NCBI GenBank assembly: GCA_025667525.1
Contig: CM046881.1
Location: forward strand, 493,851,627-493,915,626
From: Glebionis coronaria
Lineage: Eukaryota > Streptophyta > Magnoliopsida > Asterales > Asteraceae
Length of the DNA stretch: 64,000 bases
Reading direction: 5' to 3'
The translations under genes were made by a program, and so were the position numbers. The notes beneath the pieces are model-generated. The model was not told the origin of the DNA, did not search any database, and saw nothing but the letters and a program-made list of their open reading frames with translations. Within the stretch, counting starts at the first letter, position 1; each line of letters opens with the position of its first letter. This document shows, piece after piece, positions 23,036 to 35,500 of this stretch.

Positions 23036-25826
23036 AGGCTCACAAAGGGGCGATTGCGTGGAAGTTATCCGACATTAAGGGGATCGATCCCAAGTTTTGT
23101 ACCCACAAAATCGTAATGGAGGAAGATTTCAAGCCAACAATCCAAAGTCAAAGGAGGGTGAACCCCAAAATTCACGACGTCATCAAAAAGGAGGTCCTTA
23201 AACTCCTTGACGCGGGAATGATTTACCCTATTTCCGATCGCCCTTGGGTGAGTCCTATCCATTGTGTCCCTAAAAAGGGAGGGATGACCGTTGTGCCAAA
23301 CGATGCCAACGAGTTGATTCCCACTAGACTCGTGACCGGATGGAGAGTGTGCATTGACTATCGAAAGTTGAATGAAGCCACTCGAAAAGACCATTTTCCC
23401 TTGCCCTTCATGGACCAAATGTTGGAGCTCTTGCGGGAAACGATTTCTATTGCTTTTTAGATGGTTTTTCCGGTTACTTCCAAATTCCCATCGATCCTCG
23501 TGATCAATAAAAAACTACGTTTACGTGTCCATATGGAACGTTTGCCTATCGTAGGATGCCATTCGGACTTTGCAATGCACCGGGAACTTTTCAACGATGC
23601 ATGATGGCTATTTTTCATGATATGATCGAGAAGACGATGGAAGTCTTCATGGATGACTTTTCCGTGTTTGGTGATTCGTTCACTTCGTGTTTGTCGAACC
23701 TTGAGAGAATGTTAAAACGTTGTGAGGAAACCAACCTTGTGCTCAATTGGGAAAAATGTCATTTTATGGTTAAGAGTGGAATCGTCTTAGGGCACAAGGT
23801 CTCGAAAGCGGGGATTGAGGTAGATCAAGCTAAGGTAGACGTCATCGCCAAATTACCTCATCCCAAAACCGTCAAGGGAGTTAGGAGTTTCCTAGGCCAC
23901 GCGGGCTTTTATCGTCGATTCATCAAGGACTTTTCAAAGATTTCTCGACCCATTACACATCTTCTTGAAAAAGAGGCACGTTTTGTCTTTGACGAAGATT
24001 GTGTACGAGCCTTTGAGATCCTTAAGAGGAAACTTACTGAAGCTCCCATTCTTGTTGCTCCAAATTGGAACCTCCCCTTTGAGCTAATGTGTGATGCTAG
24101 TGATTACGCTATAGGGGCCGTTTTGGGGCAACGTCATGATAAGCACTTCTTGCCTATTCACTATGCTAGCAAGACGACGACCGAGGCTCAACTTAAATAC
24201 ACTACAACGGAAAAGGAGTTCCTTGCCGTGGTGTATGCATTTGAGAAATTCCGACCTTATCTCGTCTTGACGAAATGCATAGTGTATACGGACCATTCGG
24301 CTATTAAGTATCTCATGGCAAAGCAAGATGCTAAGCCGAGATTACTTCGTTGGATTCTCCTCCTTCAAGAATTTGATCACACCATTGTTGACAAAAAAGG
24401 AGCCGAGAATCTAGCGGCCGATCATCTCTCTCGTTTGGAAGATCCTCACCAAAGTGTTTACGAGCCTAAGGAAATCACCGAAACATTTCCGCTCGAGACA
24501 CTTGGTGTAGTGAATTCTAAGCTTGATCTTTCTACCCCATGGTTTGCGGATTTTGCAAATTACCATGCGGGTAACTTCATCGTTAAGGGTATGACGACTC
24601 AAGAAAAACGAAAATTCTTTCGTGACGTCAAGTTCTACTTTTGGAACGACCCTTACTTGTTTCGAACTTGTGCGGATCAAATCATCCGACGTTGTGTTTT
24701 TGGCACCGAAGCTTCTAACATCCTTAGAGCTTGCCATGAGGGACCCACGGGTGGTCACCACGGTACTAATCTCACGGCTAAGAAGGTGTTTGATGCCGGC
24801 TTCTTTTGGCCTACTATTTACCGAGATGCACAAGATCTTGTGAAGTCTTGTGATTCATGCCAACGACAAGGAAAAGCCTCAAAAAAATATGAAATGCCAC
24901 AAAATATCATCCAAGTGTGTGAGATCTTTGACGTTTGGGGCATAGACTTTATGGGGCCGTTCCCATCATCTCGTGGTAATAAGTACATTCTCGTTGCGGT
25001 TGACTACCTTTCTAAGTGGGTGGAGGCAAAGGCCTTGCCCACTAATGATGCTCGTGTGGTAGTTAAGTTCTTGAAAAGCTTGTTTGCTCGGTCTGGAACC
25101 CCTCGTGCGTTCATAAGCGATCGTGGAACCCATTTTTGTAATGACCAATTCGAAAGGGTTCTAAGGAAATATGGGGTTACACATCGGCTTTCTACGGCTT
25201 ATCACCCACAAACGAGTGGGCAAGTCGAGGTTTCAAACCGAGCTTTGAAGAGGATCTTGGAGAGATCCGTTGGAGAAAACCGACAATCTTGGTCGGATAA
25301 GTTGGACGATGCTTTATGGGCCTTTAGGACCGCTCATAAGACACCCATTGGGTGCACTCCCTATAAGCTTGTGTATGGAAAGAATTGTCATTTGCCTATC
25401 GAGTTAGAACACAAGGCTTATTGGGCCCTAAAGCATTGTAATGATGATATGGAGACCGCGGGAAAACACCGGAAAATGCAATTAAATGAATTGGATGAGT
25501 TGAGGGATATTGCTTATGAAAATTCATTGATTTATAAAGAGAAAACTAAAAAGTTGCATGATTCTAAAATTAAAAACCGGGTTTTTAACATTGGGGATCA
25601 AGTTTTGCTTTTTAATTCAAGATTGAAAATTTTTTCCGGTAAGTTGAAATCCCGTTGGTCCGGTCCATTCACCGTGACTCAAGTATTTCCATATGGGACC
25701 ATCGAGCTAGCTCAAGATGATGGTCCTAACTTCAAGGTGAATGGACATAGGTTGAAGCACTACTTTGGCGGGGAAGTTCCATCCTTGAACTACCTCGACC
25801 AAGTCACCTTCCCCAATGATAATTAG
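23020..25826 (+). pseudogene. Element A pol: reverse transcriptase, RNase H, integrase (disrupted)
   Basis: RT palm motifs ([33 protein letters not shown]; catalytic FMDDF at about 23650), RNase H ([24 protein letters not shown]), integrase HHCC zinc finger ([10 protein letters not shown]…CDSCQRQ, about 24730-24870) and DDE core ([27 protein letters not shown]), ending TAG at 25824-25826. The order RT-RH-IN is that of Ty3/gypsy. Three defects: entry by a frame change from gag at 23010-23014, a one-base deletion near 23430, and an in-frame TAA at 23508-23510. After 23511 the frame is open for about 770 codons. The enzyme would copy element RNA in the particle and integrate the cDNA. Confidence 0.93.
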
Positions 25827-25838
25827 TATTGAGGGGAT

Positions 25839-25858
25839 CGAGTCGAGCTCATGACTCG
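25839..25858 (+). promoter_or_regulatory. Post-ORF stem-loop of element A
   Basis: CGAGTC, 8-nt loop GAGCTCAT, GACTCG, 13 nt after the pol stop; same in C, B and D. Function unknown; an RNA signal is likely from its conservation. Confidence 0.6.
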
Positions 25859-27645
25859 GTAATCAAAAACGAGGTGCCTCGTAGGGGAGTCCCATGCTTA
25901 TCCTATGTACATATTATCGCTTTCTAATGTAGCTTACGTGTGGGGATTTGTGCCCTTCCAACCTTTGTTCCGTGGTTGTTTGTGATATGTGGTTTTTAGA
26001 TCATGATCTTCACGATTGGAGCCTCTCGTGTTCGTTTTATGGGAGCACTCGATCGTTTGCTTTGGAGACATTTCTCAATATCCATGATATATCCTTTGAT
26101 GTTCTAACCTTAGGTTTTTAGCACACTTCATGAATGGCTATTACTTATTGGTTACACCCTTTCCATGCTAGATTAGGCATTCGACTACGTCTCTAGTATG
26201 GGGGTGTTTGCACCCCTAGACTCGAAACATTGAGGACAATGTTTAACTTTAGTATGGGGGGGGTGAATAGATACTTGCCTTGCCAAACCTTCACGCTTTC
26301 CAAAGTTTATCGTTTTGTTTATCATTTTTTGTTGCAAAATAAGGCTAAAAATGGCCAAATTTTAAATTTTTCTCATGTTTTATAAGTGTTTGAAGACACG
26401 AATGTAGATTTTCCGATGGCGAGAATAAGAGTAATTTTTGACTCGACCGTGCGTGTTGAGCACTTAGCTTTGATTCCTTAACTACACATTAGGCTAAGTC
26501 TCTTAAATGAGGACGAGAAATGATAGAGTTAATTATAAGTTACTATGCTAAACGTAGGGTACTCGTATTCTTTCAAAAACTCATGTGTTCTCGTTGTTTG
26601 CTTATTCTCCCTTCGCATGTAAATATTTTTTGCTTAATAAATATTGACTTAGCGGTTTAGTTGGGATTGTTGGGTTTCTAGTCTTTTCTAGTAGCTTCCG
26701 TGTAATTAAATTGGGAAGACATTAAGGTATCGCCAGCGTCACGGTTTTGAAGTATTGGCACCCGAATAATCGAAAGCTTCACCCAATAATAAGATTTCAA
26801 GTGCTCACCTAAATCTAGCAAACAATTTGAAGCCCCACAAGGCCTAAAATCTATGCAAAAATTGAAAGTGAATCAAGCCTTAATCTTCGAAGCTTTAAAG
26901 ATCCAAAATTCGCCTTAGCGTGAGGATATACGTCTTTGGCTAATAAAACCACCGATGAGGCGGATAATAAAAGGCAAGGCAAGACCGAAGTCACAATAAA
27001 AGCTTCATGGCGAAGTTGAATAAAAGATGGAGGTAAACCAAAGATAATAAGGCCCTTCCGTTAGGGGGCATATAAAAGTCTTGGTAATAAGTCTCATGTT
27101 CAAAACCGTTATAAAACCGTGTTTATCGATTCTTCTTGTCAACTTAATTTTTTAACATCGTCGTCTATTAGGAGAGGTTATTGATTTGATGGTCTTAGTT
27201 ACACCGTTAGGACTCTATTTTTAGACCTAAATCTCTATTATCGCATAAGTCAAAAATGTATCCTCGTGAAACATTCAAGACAAAATAAAATATAAGAGAT
27301 ACAACTTAGGAATAATGGGAGGATGAGTACGTGATTAGGGCATATGAGTAGTGTTATCATTACTAACGTATAATGACAATGATCTCGTTGCACGCTTAGC
27401 ATGGAATTGGGGTGAAAATCGAGGACGATGAAATTATTTCTAACGAAGCATTCACGTGTTCTTATTCTATGAACCTAAACGTCCCATTTTGCGATGAAAA
27501 TCATACATTATGTCTATAACACAAGTAATAGTAGTAGTGTAGCTAGTTTATCATTCAATAAAGTGAATAAAATGAATTTTGGAGATGCTTTGATACTTTA
27601 TTCTAGCATTGCGTGAGGGCACGACAATGGTTTAGTATGGGGGAG
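25859..27645 (+). other. Element A 3' noncoding region with polypurine tract
   Basis: 1.8 kb without a long ORF on the plus strand and without the envelope-like gene found in many Athila elements. Nearly identical to 45-1840 of element C. The tract AGTATGGGGGAG at 27634-27645 abuts the LTR and is the polypurine tract. Confidence 0.8.
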
Positions 27646-30600
27646 TGATGAGACTGCTTTTATACATAGTCTCATCTTCCAAATAGGGCTTAAAATGCAT
27701 TAAATATCATCAAAATACCCAAATATATGCTTGTGTTTGTTGCTTGTGTATTTTAGGTACGGATATTGAGAAAATGACAAAAGATCATAAGAATCATGCA
27801 AAAACGAACACGGGAAACGAAGCCGCACAATGAACCAAGCCCTAATGAAGACTTTCCCAAGATCAACCCTTGAAGATTTGAAGAATTATGAAGAAGGGTC
27901 CTCCAATTATGAAGAATTGACACTTTATACCCTTGTATCCTCATAATTACAAGTTTGGTCCCTAAAGTTTGTCAAAATTACAAAAAGGACCCTTAACTTT
28001 GAAGAATTGGCAAGTTTAGCCCCTCAACAAAGCTAAATTGTCAACCAATATTATCCACAAAATCAAATACATCATGAAGTCCTTCAAAGTACAAGAAATG
28101 ACAAGTTTGGTCCTTTGAAAAATCCAAAATTACACAAAGGACCCTCAACTTTCAACATTTGGCAAAAATGGTCCCTCAATTATCAAGACTTGGCAATTTC
28201 AGTCCTCCAAAATGTCAATTAAACAAGTCTATACCATTATCATTGAAGAAAATACCAAATCAGTCCTTCAAGAATGCAAAAATGGCAAGAAATACCCCTG
28301 AAATCATTTTACAAAACTTTTTGGGGCAAAAGTGTGAAGTTTGAAACTTCAATAACAAAGGAAACGAGTTTTGGGGTATTTATTTACAAAGTGGCAAGAA
28401 GAAGAAAGAAAGGGGGTAATATTGGGCCAGACAAAGAAGTTACCTAGACCAGTGACAAGCTGCCACGTGCCCCACTCACTTAAACCCACCAATCCCATTC
28501 CACCAATCCTCCACATCAGCATCCACTCACAACCGGATTAACAACTTAATTTATTAAGTTAAATTTGGGCGCCTAACACATTTTTAAACACTAATCTGGA
28601 TCAAATACACCCACTATTCACACATGAACACAAATTGGGTATTTGTGTTTAAGCCAAAATTAAACCACCAAAGCATCCAGATTAGTGATTAAGCTTGTCA
28701 TGAACACATCTCCACTTCAAAAACCCTTGCCACGTCACTCATGTGCTCACATGATAAACCCTTGCTACACACTTTTGGGGATACTGCCAAAACCAGCCAG
28801 AGAATCAACCATCCAGATATAAGCTTACATTTTAAGCTTTCTTTGAGCCCTTGGATCAAATTACAACAGCTATCTACTTCACAAGGCTCCAAATTCAGTC
28901 ACATGATTCAAGAAGATGCCAAAACCTCAAGGGCATTTTTGGAAGATCAAGTAGCTAGGGTTACACGTTTTTCAGCTTTCATAGTTCACTTGTAAGGCTA
29001 TATAAAGCCACTTAGGCCTTCACATTCCAGCTTGCTCTTGATTTTTCCTTGGTTCAAGTTTCTGTAAATCCTATTTCTAAGTTAATGAAATTGAGTTTGA
29101 AATCTTGAAGAAAAGTCATTGGCCAATCTTGTTTACTGCTTTCATTTGTTATATGCTTTGTAGTTCTTAAAGTTCAAAACCTGTTTTTCAAAGAGGAGTG
29201 TGCAAAAGTTTGCATATTTCCTCATTTTCTTGATATTTTGCTAAGTCTTGTTCCAATCTTGGAATTCTTGGGCTATAGGGCTGATCATAGCATCCTAACT
29301 GAGTTGGTTAAGGTGTGGTGAGGCTTATAACTTGGGGATAATCAAGTGTGGGGTAACAAGTTTGCATTAATCAAGTTTTCCCAAGTTTCTGATTTTTATG
29401 ATATTGTGCTTAACCCTTGTTCAATCTTAGCCGGCTTTTTGTGGAAGCTTGTGCTTGTTCTTGCTAGCACATAAGCTCAAAATTCGTGGGTGTGGATGTA
29501 CATCCATGAGGTTTGCATACTTAATCTCTAAATCTGCTTAAATTTTGATTTTTGGTGATATTTGTATGAAACTGTTGTTCTTGTGAATTTTGTGGCTTGT
29601 TCTTGCTTGAATCTGTTTATTATACTTGTTTGAGTGTTAATTGATGCTTGGTTGGCCTGAAATCTCATTGTGCTTTTGAAAATTTTGATTTGAAAAAGTT
29701 AAAGGGGTGTTTGGGTCTACTGGTTTATGCTTGTAATTTGTTTTTGTGTTAAGGGAAGTTGTTGTTTATGCTTTGTATCTGCTATACCTTTGTTTGAGAG
29801 TGTTTTGCTGCAAGTTTTTTGGTTTGAACACTTGAATCAATCAATCTGCTATATAGACCTTGTTTCTGCTTGTTTTGACCTAGGATTTTGGGAACACTTA
29901 GTGTGTATGCATGCTTAGGGATAAAAGTGGTTTAAACAAAGTTAATATAACCTGTTTGAAAGATTTGAGGTGTTGAAATTGGCTTGTGTGTCAAATACAT
30001 CAGCAAAAGTAGAAAACTGCATGTGTTAGTGTTCATCAGTAACTTTCATTGCTTGAATCTTGCTTAATTCTTTAAACCAGTGCATGAAACCTGTTTAGAC
30101 TTGCTTATTGGAGTTTATTATAGCTTGTGTGTGCATTTGGTTGAATTTGGCTGGCTGATTTGTGCTAAAACTGCTCTTGAATGCTAAACTGCTTATTGTT
30201 CATGTCTGTATCATGTCTGATGAATGATTGATTAAACTGTATCAATTGGGTGTTAGTGATAGTGTTATTTTGAATGTGATTGACTCCTTTTGATCCAAAG
30301 ATCAATTGGGTGCCTTTGTGAAATCTGAATCTCCAAAAAAGTCACTAAAGACAAAAAGTCAAAATAGTCAAGCAGTGGAAAAAGTTTCCACTGCTCAACA
30401 TCCAAAACTAGCCCCTGCTAGTGCAATTTTGTCATCAGCTTATCAATAAGCTATTCTAGCTTATTCTGACTTGCAACAACTTATTTTTTGTGATAGATCT
30501 TCATTATTTGACCCATTTAAGTGAACTGGAGCTTATGAGACTTTGACTTTGACTTTTTACTAGAAAACCAACTTGTTTGACTTTTAACATAAGTGCTTAT

Positions 30601-31885
30601 TTGATTTTCCAGCTTATTGAGTGCGCTTATTTGAAAGGTCTTTGGTTTTTAAGCTTAGTTTTGTCAAAAGAAACATTTTGCAACTTGAATCAGCTTCTGA
30701 GGTGGTCTAGATCATAAAAACGACTATTTTGTCGTTTTGTGAATAAGTTTGTGACTTGTTTCTGGCTTATTAAGTGGGCTTATTTGAAAATTCTTTTTGC
30801 AGAAGTCTTTGTTAGGTCAAAAGAAGCTTGTGTGTAAAATTTTAGCTTATGGCAACAACTTATGGCTTAATGGGCCAAAAAGCCCATTAAGAATAAGCTG
30901 CTTATTATAAGTTAGCTTATTTCACATTTTCAGCTTTTGGGCCTTTGGAAAAAGTTGTTTAAAATCAAATTTTGAGTCAACCTGTGCTTTTTGGGCTTAA
31001 TTTGAACACTTTTTCTTATTGGGCCTTAATTAAGCCCAATAAGGGACTGTTTTGGGTTTGGCCCATTTTCTAGGCCCAATAGGGGTATTTAGGTAATTTC
31101 ACTTTCATTTATGAGTTATTTGGGTTAAATTAAGCTAGTTTGCAAGTTTTTAGAAGTTTTTATAATTTTTGGATTTTTAATATTATTTTAATATTATTTT
31201 AATATTAAAAATTAAAAGTCTGATTTTCTAGGTTTTTATATTTTTCCTAGGTTCTAAATACTTAATTAGGATTTTTGCAACTTTCCAATTATTTTCTAGG
31301 TCTTTTAGTTATTTTCTATAATTAATTTAAGATTTAATTGATTTTAGGAGTTTTTAATTGTTTAAAAATAGTTTTAATTAGTTTTAAAATTTTGAAAAAT
31401 AGTTTTTAGCTTAATTAGAGTACTTTTGAGGTTTACAAACTTGAAAATCTTGTTTAGGGCTTTTTAATAATTAATTTTTATTTTTAGGGCTTTAATTAAC
31501 ATTAAAAAGTCATTATATAATTAATTAAAAGGTTTTTGCAAGTTTTGATTTTTTGTAAACTCTTAGAATATTATTAGGGATTTTTGGTAATTTTTAGAAA
31601 TTTTTAGGTTAAAATTTTAATTTTGGTGGTTTTTACGACTTTACGTGTACGCCTTTTTAGACTTAGTTTAATCCGTCTCCATAACCGTCATTCTCTTCTA
31701 ATCCCCTTTCTATTCTTCTTATTCAAATATAGTCACAAATTAATCCATATCATTACACACATAACACACTAGCCTCCTTGAGAACGAACTTAATTGGTCA
31801 TTAGTGCTTGGTTTTCCTAAACCGACACTTAATACTTGCCACTTTTGTCATCCTTTTCCTAAAGGTGTACAAAAACTCAACATCA
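27646..31885 (+). repeat. Element A 3' LTR (4240 bp)
   Basis: Same length as the 5' LTR, with about 30 single-base differences by eye and no length change. TATA box at 28999-29006. Ends CATCA at 31885, followed by the GTAAT duplication. Confidence 0.95.
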
Positions 31886-31890
31886 GTAAT
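31886..31890. repeat. Target-site duplication of element A, right copy (GTAAT)
   Basis: Matches 15110-15114. Confidence 0.93.
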
Positions 31891-32202
31891 AGTAATGAAT
31901 TTGTCGAGGTGTTTGTTGGCATCATCATCAGACAATCCGCGGAATGGATTAGTTTGCACTTGTTGGATCATGTGATGCTTCAACGAAAACTCCGGAGCCG
32001 TGATTTGCATCGGCGCAATCGATCCTCCTCGTCCAAACATTGTGGGTTGACAAAGCTCCTCCATTGTCCGAAGATCGGGCTGTGGAAGAACATTGTTGTT
32101 GTTATTGTTGAGGTGCGGTGGATTATTGTTGTTGTTCACACCTGCCATAGCTAAATCTTCACGAGTCTCGGGCTCTGGATAAGTTGAAGATCTAGTACGC
32201 AT
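31891..32202 (-). pseudogene. Element B gag N-terminal part
   Basis: Starts at the ATG at 32202 (MRTRSSTYPEPETRED), chosen because an upstream codon in frame is part of the leader. 104 codons, Asn-rich (two Asn runs), with MEELCQPTMFGRGG and the beginning of the gag domain (NPFRGLSDDDANKHLDKF). The frame runs into element A at 31890 and resumes at 15114. Confidence 0.88.
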
Positions 32203-32437
32203 ACACCTGCAAAAGCAAAAAGAAAAAGATACCAAACACAAAGAGAATATATATACACTATAAAGAAAACAAAATCTTTTTGGATTTTTGAAAAAATTTA
32301 ATTTTTATGGATTTTTGGAAAATATTAATTTTTATGGATTTTTTGAAATTATTAAGCAAGAAAAATAACGCTCACGAATGAACGGATCCCAAAAAGCAAC
32401 GCGTCTTCACAGAAAACCGTTAATCTTAACGAAAAGA
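32203..32437 (-). other. 5' leader of element B
   Basis: Only about 235 bp between PBS and gag, against about 725 bp in A; the conserved leader block of A and D is not visible here. No gene. Confidence 0.6.
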
Positions 32438-32453
32438 GCCGGCAGCGGCGCCA
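32438..32453 (-). promoter_or_regulatory. Primer-binding site of element B (tRNA-Asp)
   Basis: Minus strand TGGCGCCGCTGCCGGC, two bases after the LTR end. Same tRNA-Asp variant as A and D; the last base departs from the tRNA. Confidence 0.85.
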
Positions 32454-32455
32454 TT

Positions 32456-34333
32456 TAATACAAGGTTTTTGGCCAAGTATGAAAATTAAAGTTCGTTTAA
32501 GTGGTCTAATCGAATTGATTATTGGTAAACGTGTGACTCAGTCGGCTTTTGGTGGAAAACAAGGATTTGTCGTTGTAGTGTAATTAAAATGCAAAACTTT
32601 AACGTAAATGACGGTAATTTAAATCTAAACCTGATTGAAAATGTAAATGTGCAATATTAAAAACTTTAAAAATAAATGATGAGAAATTAAATGACAGGTA
32701 ATTAAAACTTTACGAAAAGTAAATTTGACAAGTAAATAAAAATGCAACACGTAATTAAAATAGGCTAAAAGTAAAACGAGAAAAACTGTCACTTTTTCTC
32801 TAAAAATAAAAACTAGAAAACTTTGAAATCTTGAAACTAAAAACTAACACAAGAATTTAAAACAATCAAGCAGACAAAACAATTATTCCGAAAAAGCTAC
32901 AGTATATTTCAGTAATTGCATTTCTTCGGAAAAATGACTTTCTCGGAAAAACAAGTTTTTTGGAGAAATCTTCGGAAAAGCAATGAATCCAGAGAAAAGG
33001 ATATTTTCGGAATAATGACTTTTTCGGAAAAATAACTTTTTCGGAATAAATGTTTTTCAGAGAAATCTTCGGAAAAATGGAAATTTAAGAAAAAAGATGA
33101 TTTCGGAAAAATGACAAATTCAGAAAAAAAAGAATCTTCGGAAAAAATGACGAATTCAGAAAAATGGGAATTTCGGAAAAAATGACTATTTCGGCAAAAA
33201 AGGTTTCTTCGGAAAAATGGCAAATTCAGAAAAAAAAAAGATGATTTCATGGAAATGATGAATTCAGAGAAATGGTAATTTCGGAATAATGGACTTTTCA
33301 GAAAAAGGTGTGTTTTCGGAAAAACAAAACCCTTTTCCAAAATAGTAAGGACCAGATACAGTACTATGAAAAATGTAAAATAAGCCACAAATAAGCTAAA
33401 ATCAAATAAGCAATCTACCAAAACTTAATCTAAAACACTTTTAAGAAAAACTAATTCAACCACAAATCAAAAAGTTGAAAAACACTAATAAATTTAAAAA
33501 TTAAAAATCAACTTTTAATAAAACAAACTAATAAAAACTTAACTAAAATCAAATCAAACACACAATAAGCTATCAAATCAATAAGCTAACACAATCAAAC
33601 ACATAAAAACATAACCATTAATCAAGTAAGCATGATAATAAGACAATAAGCATAAAGATTAACAAGAATAAGAAAGGTAGAAGGAGAGATTAATATAAAA
33701 CTTGATTAAAGAAAAGATTAAACAACAAAAGTAAAGATTAAACTTACTTGGAATTAAATGAATTAAGGTGCAAGACAAGGAATGTAAATTGACAAGTAAT
33801 TAAATGACATGAAAATAAATTGGAAAGACTAATGTGTCAAATTAGCTAACAACATGAAAATGAAACTAATGAGGTCTATTTATAGGAGAGGTGATGATTA
33901 GTGGAAGCTTCCTCCTCTCTTTCTTCTTTCTTTATTTCTCGTTTAGTCCTCAGTCTTCTTAATTCTTCGACTTTTTCGACTTCTGTCTCGGGATTACTTT
34001 AAACTCGTCTTGTGATTTCTTCATAAATTAGACTTGAGTTCTTCGGCTTTATTAAACTTCCGTCTTTGGACTTTTTCTTCGATAAATCTTTAGAATAGGC
34101 CTTGGACTTCCGTTCTTTTTGCACTCTTGATTTCTTGACTTCGTCTTTTGTCTTTTTCTTCGATAAAAGCCCGTGAAAGCCCGTGTTTTCTTCCCTTTTT
34201 ACATTTTGATCCTAAAATCACAACAAAAACACAAACCACGCATAATTCCGACATTTACGACATAAAATACACGTTATGGTCTTGTTTTCATTATAATTAA
34301 GTGGTAAAAGGATGAGTGTTTTCACACATATTA
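32456..34333 (-). repeat. Element B 5' LTR (right copy, 1878 bp)
   Basis: Minus strand from TAATATGTGTG (34333; the other copy has TGATAGG, so the start has mutated) to CTTGTATTA (32456). TATA box TATAAATA at 33877-33884. Contains the TTCGGAAAAA-type array at 32885-33330. More diverged from its partner than the two LTRs of A, as expected for an older host element. Confidence 0.9.
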
Positions 34334-34338
34334 GTAAC
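34334..34338. repeat. Target-site duplication of element B, right copy (GTAAC)
   Basis: Pairs with 7719-7723. Confidence 0.9.
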
Positions 34339-35044
34339 CTGCAAAGCCCATGGACATTCATCTGGTGCAAGTTATTTGGGCCTTCCTCTACCACCTATAT
34401 TGGCCCCTTTCTTATTAGACCCTACTTGATCACTTGCCCCATATTTGTTATACCTTTAGCCTTTTTCTTATTAGGCCCAACATCTTCAGTGTTACTAGGC
34501 CCTTCATCATCTAGTAAAAACACAGGGTTTTTTCCACTACACTTTGCTCTAATTCTCTGTTTATCATTCTTTGCCAACCACAGATTCCTTCTAGTTTCAA
34601 TAGAGTGAAGTCTCACTCTTTCTTTGACATCAGCTGCATTTAGGAAAGATTGGCCAACATAGAAAAAAATGCTTGAAGACAATGTTATGTTCACTTTCAT
34701 TTGCTTTTTTTTTATCTCTCTAAGCTTCTTTCTCCTGATATGCTCAATCCCACCACCCTTTGAATCTGTTCCACTATCAAATTGGTCATTATCAATTACA
34801 TTTACCTCACTTGGATCTAAATCAAGAACCATTTGTATCTCCTTTTCATGCCTAACCCACTCTACATCTGCATCTATGTTAAAGTGATAATCAGCCATGT
34901 CAACATTCACATCTTCTAAGAATGTTTCTTCATCTACAAAGTAATCCTCATCATCCTCTGAATTAGTATCATCATCCTCTGTACTATTGTCCTCCTCATC
35001 TCCAAACAATGTTTGCCCCTTAAACAATGTTTCCGTTGGTTCAT

Positions 35045-35205
35045 TATTGACCACCATATCCCTTTCTTGTTCACTCACCACCCTATCCCTTTCTTGTTCG
35101 TTCACCACCCTATCCCTTTCTTCTTCACTATTGACCACCCTATCCCTTTCTGGTTCATTCACCACCCTATCCCTTTCTTGCTCACTATTGACGTCCCTAT
35201 CAAAT
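35045..35205 (-). repeat. Coding tandem repeat in the MULE transposase (ERDRVV units)
   Basis: Five or six copies of about 27-36 bp encoding (E/N)xERDRVVN(S/E)E, most nearly identical. Typical of an expanding minisatellite inside a low-complexity linker. Confidence 0.75.
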
Positions 35206-35299
35206 GTTGCTATCATATTGTCCTCAAATGGATCAAATTCATAGTTCATGTTCAACAAGTCTTCATATGTGGTTTCCACAGTCTCAATATCAGTAGGCA

Positions 35300-35500
35300 A
35301 AGGCTCATTGGTGGAGGGTGTGGGAATTAAGGTAAAAGGCTGTTGGGGGGAAGGTGTAGGAGTTGAGGTAGAAGGCTCATTGGTGGAGGGTGTAGGAGTT
35401 GAGGTAGAAGGCTGTTGGGTGGAGGGTGTAGGACTTGAGGTACAAGGCTGTTGGGTGGAGGGTGTAGGAGTTGAGGTACAAGGCTGTTGGGTGGGGTATG
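35300..35500 (-). repeat. Coding tandem repeat in the MULE transposase (T/P/S-rich units)
   Basis: Five copies of about 39 bp encoding STPTPSTQQP-type units, some with NEP in place of QQP. It lies just downstream of the G11 frameshift tract. Confidence 0.75.

Larger units (their letters stand above)
15115..31885 (+). mobile_element. Element A: full-length Athila-like Ty3/gypsy retrotransposon (16,771 bp)
   Basis: Two LTRs of exactly 4240 bp, TSD GTAAT, tRNA-Asp primer-binding site, gag-protease ORF, then RT, RNase H and integrase in gypsy order, a 1.8-kb 3' noncoding region and a polypurine tract. No chromodomain. The tRNA-Asp primer and the RT/IN sequence style fit the Athila lineage, although no envelope-like ORF is seen. 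By eye I count about 30 differences between the two LTRs (about 0.7%), so insertion is recent. Still, the coding region has two frameshifts and one stop, so this copy is not autonomous now. Confidence 0.95.
7724..34333 (-). mobile_element. Element B: gag-protease-only LTR retrotransposon, with A nested in it
   Basis: Two LTRs (32456-34333 and 7724-10215) flank a minus-strand internal region with a tRNA-Asp primer-binding site, one gag-protease ORF and a 2-kb 3' noncoding tail. No reverse transcriptase, RNase H or integrase can be found between the protease and the 3' LTR, so B is non-autonomous, like the gag-only terminal-repeat retrotransposons of plants. Excluding element A and the solo LTR it is about 9.2 kb. 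A 5-bp TSD (GTAAC) bounds it. It inserted into a MULE transposase gene and was later interrupted by A in gag and by a solo LTR in the left LTR. Confidence 0.9.

Noticed and set aside
32909..33421. 170-codon minus-strand frame rich in Phe/Ser
   Set aside because: Produced by the TTCGGAAAAA-type array in B's LTR; no protein family and no conservation expected.
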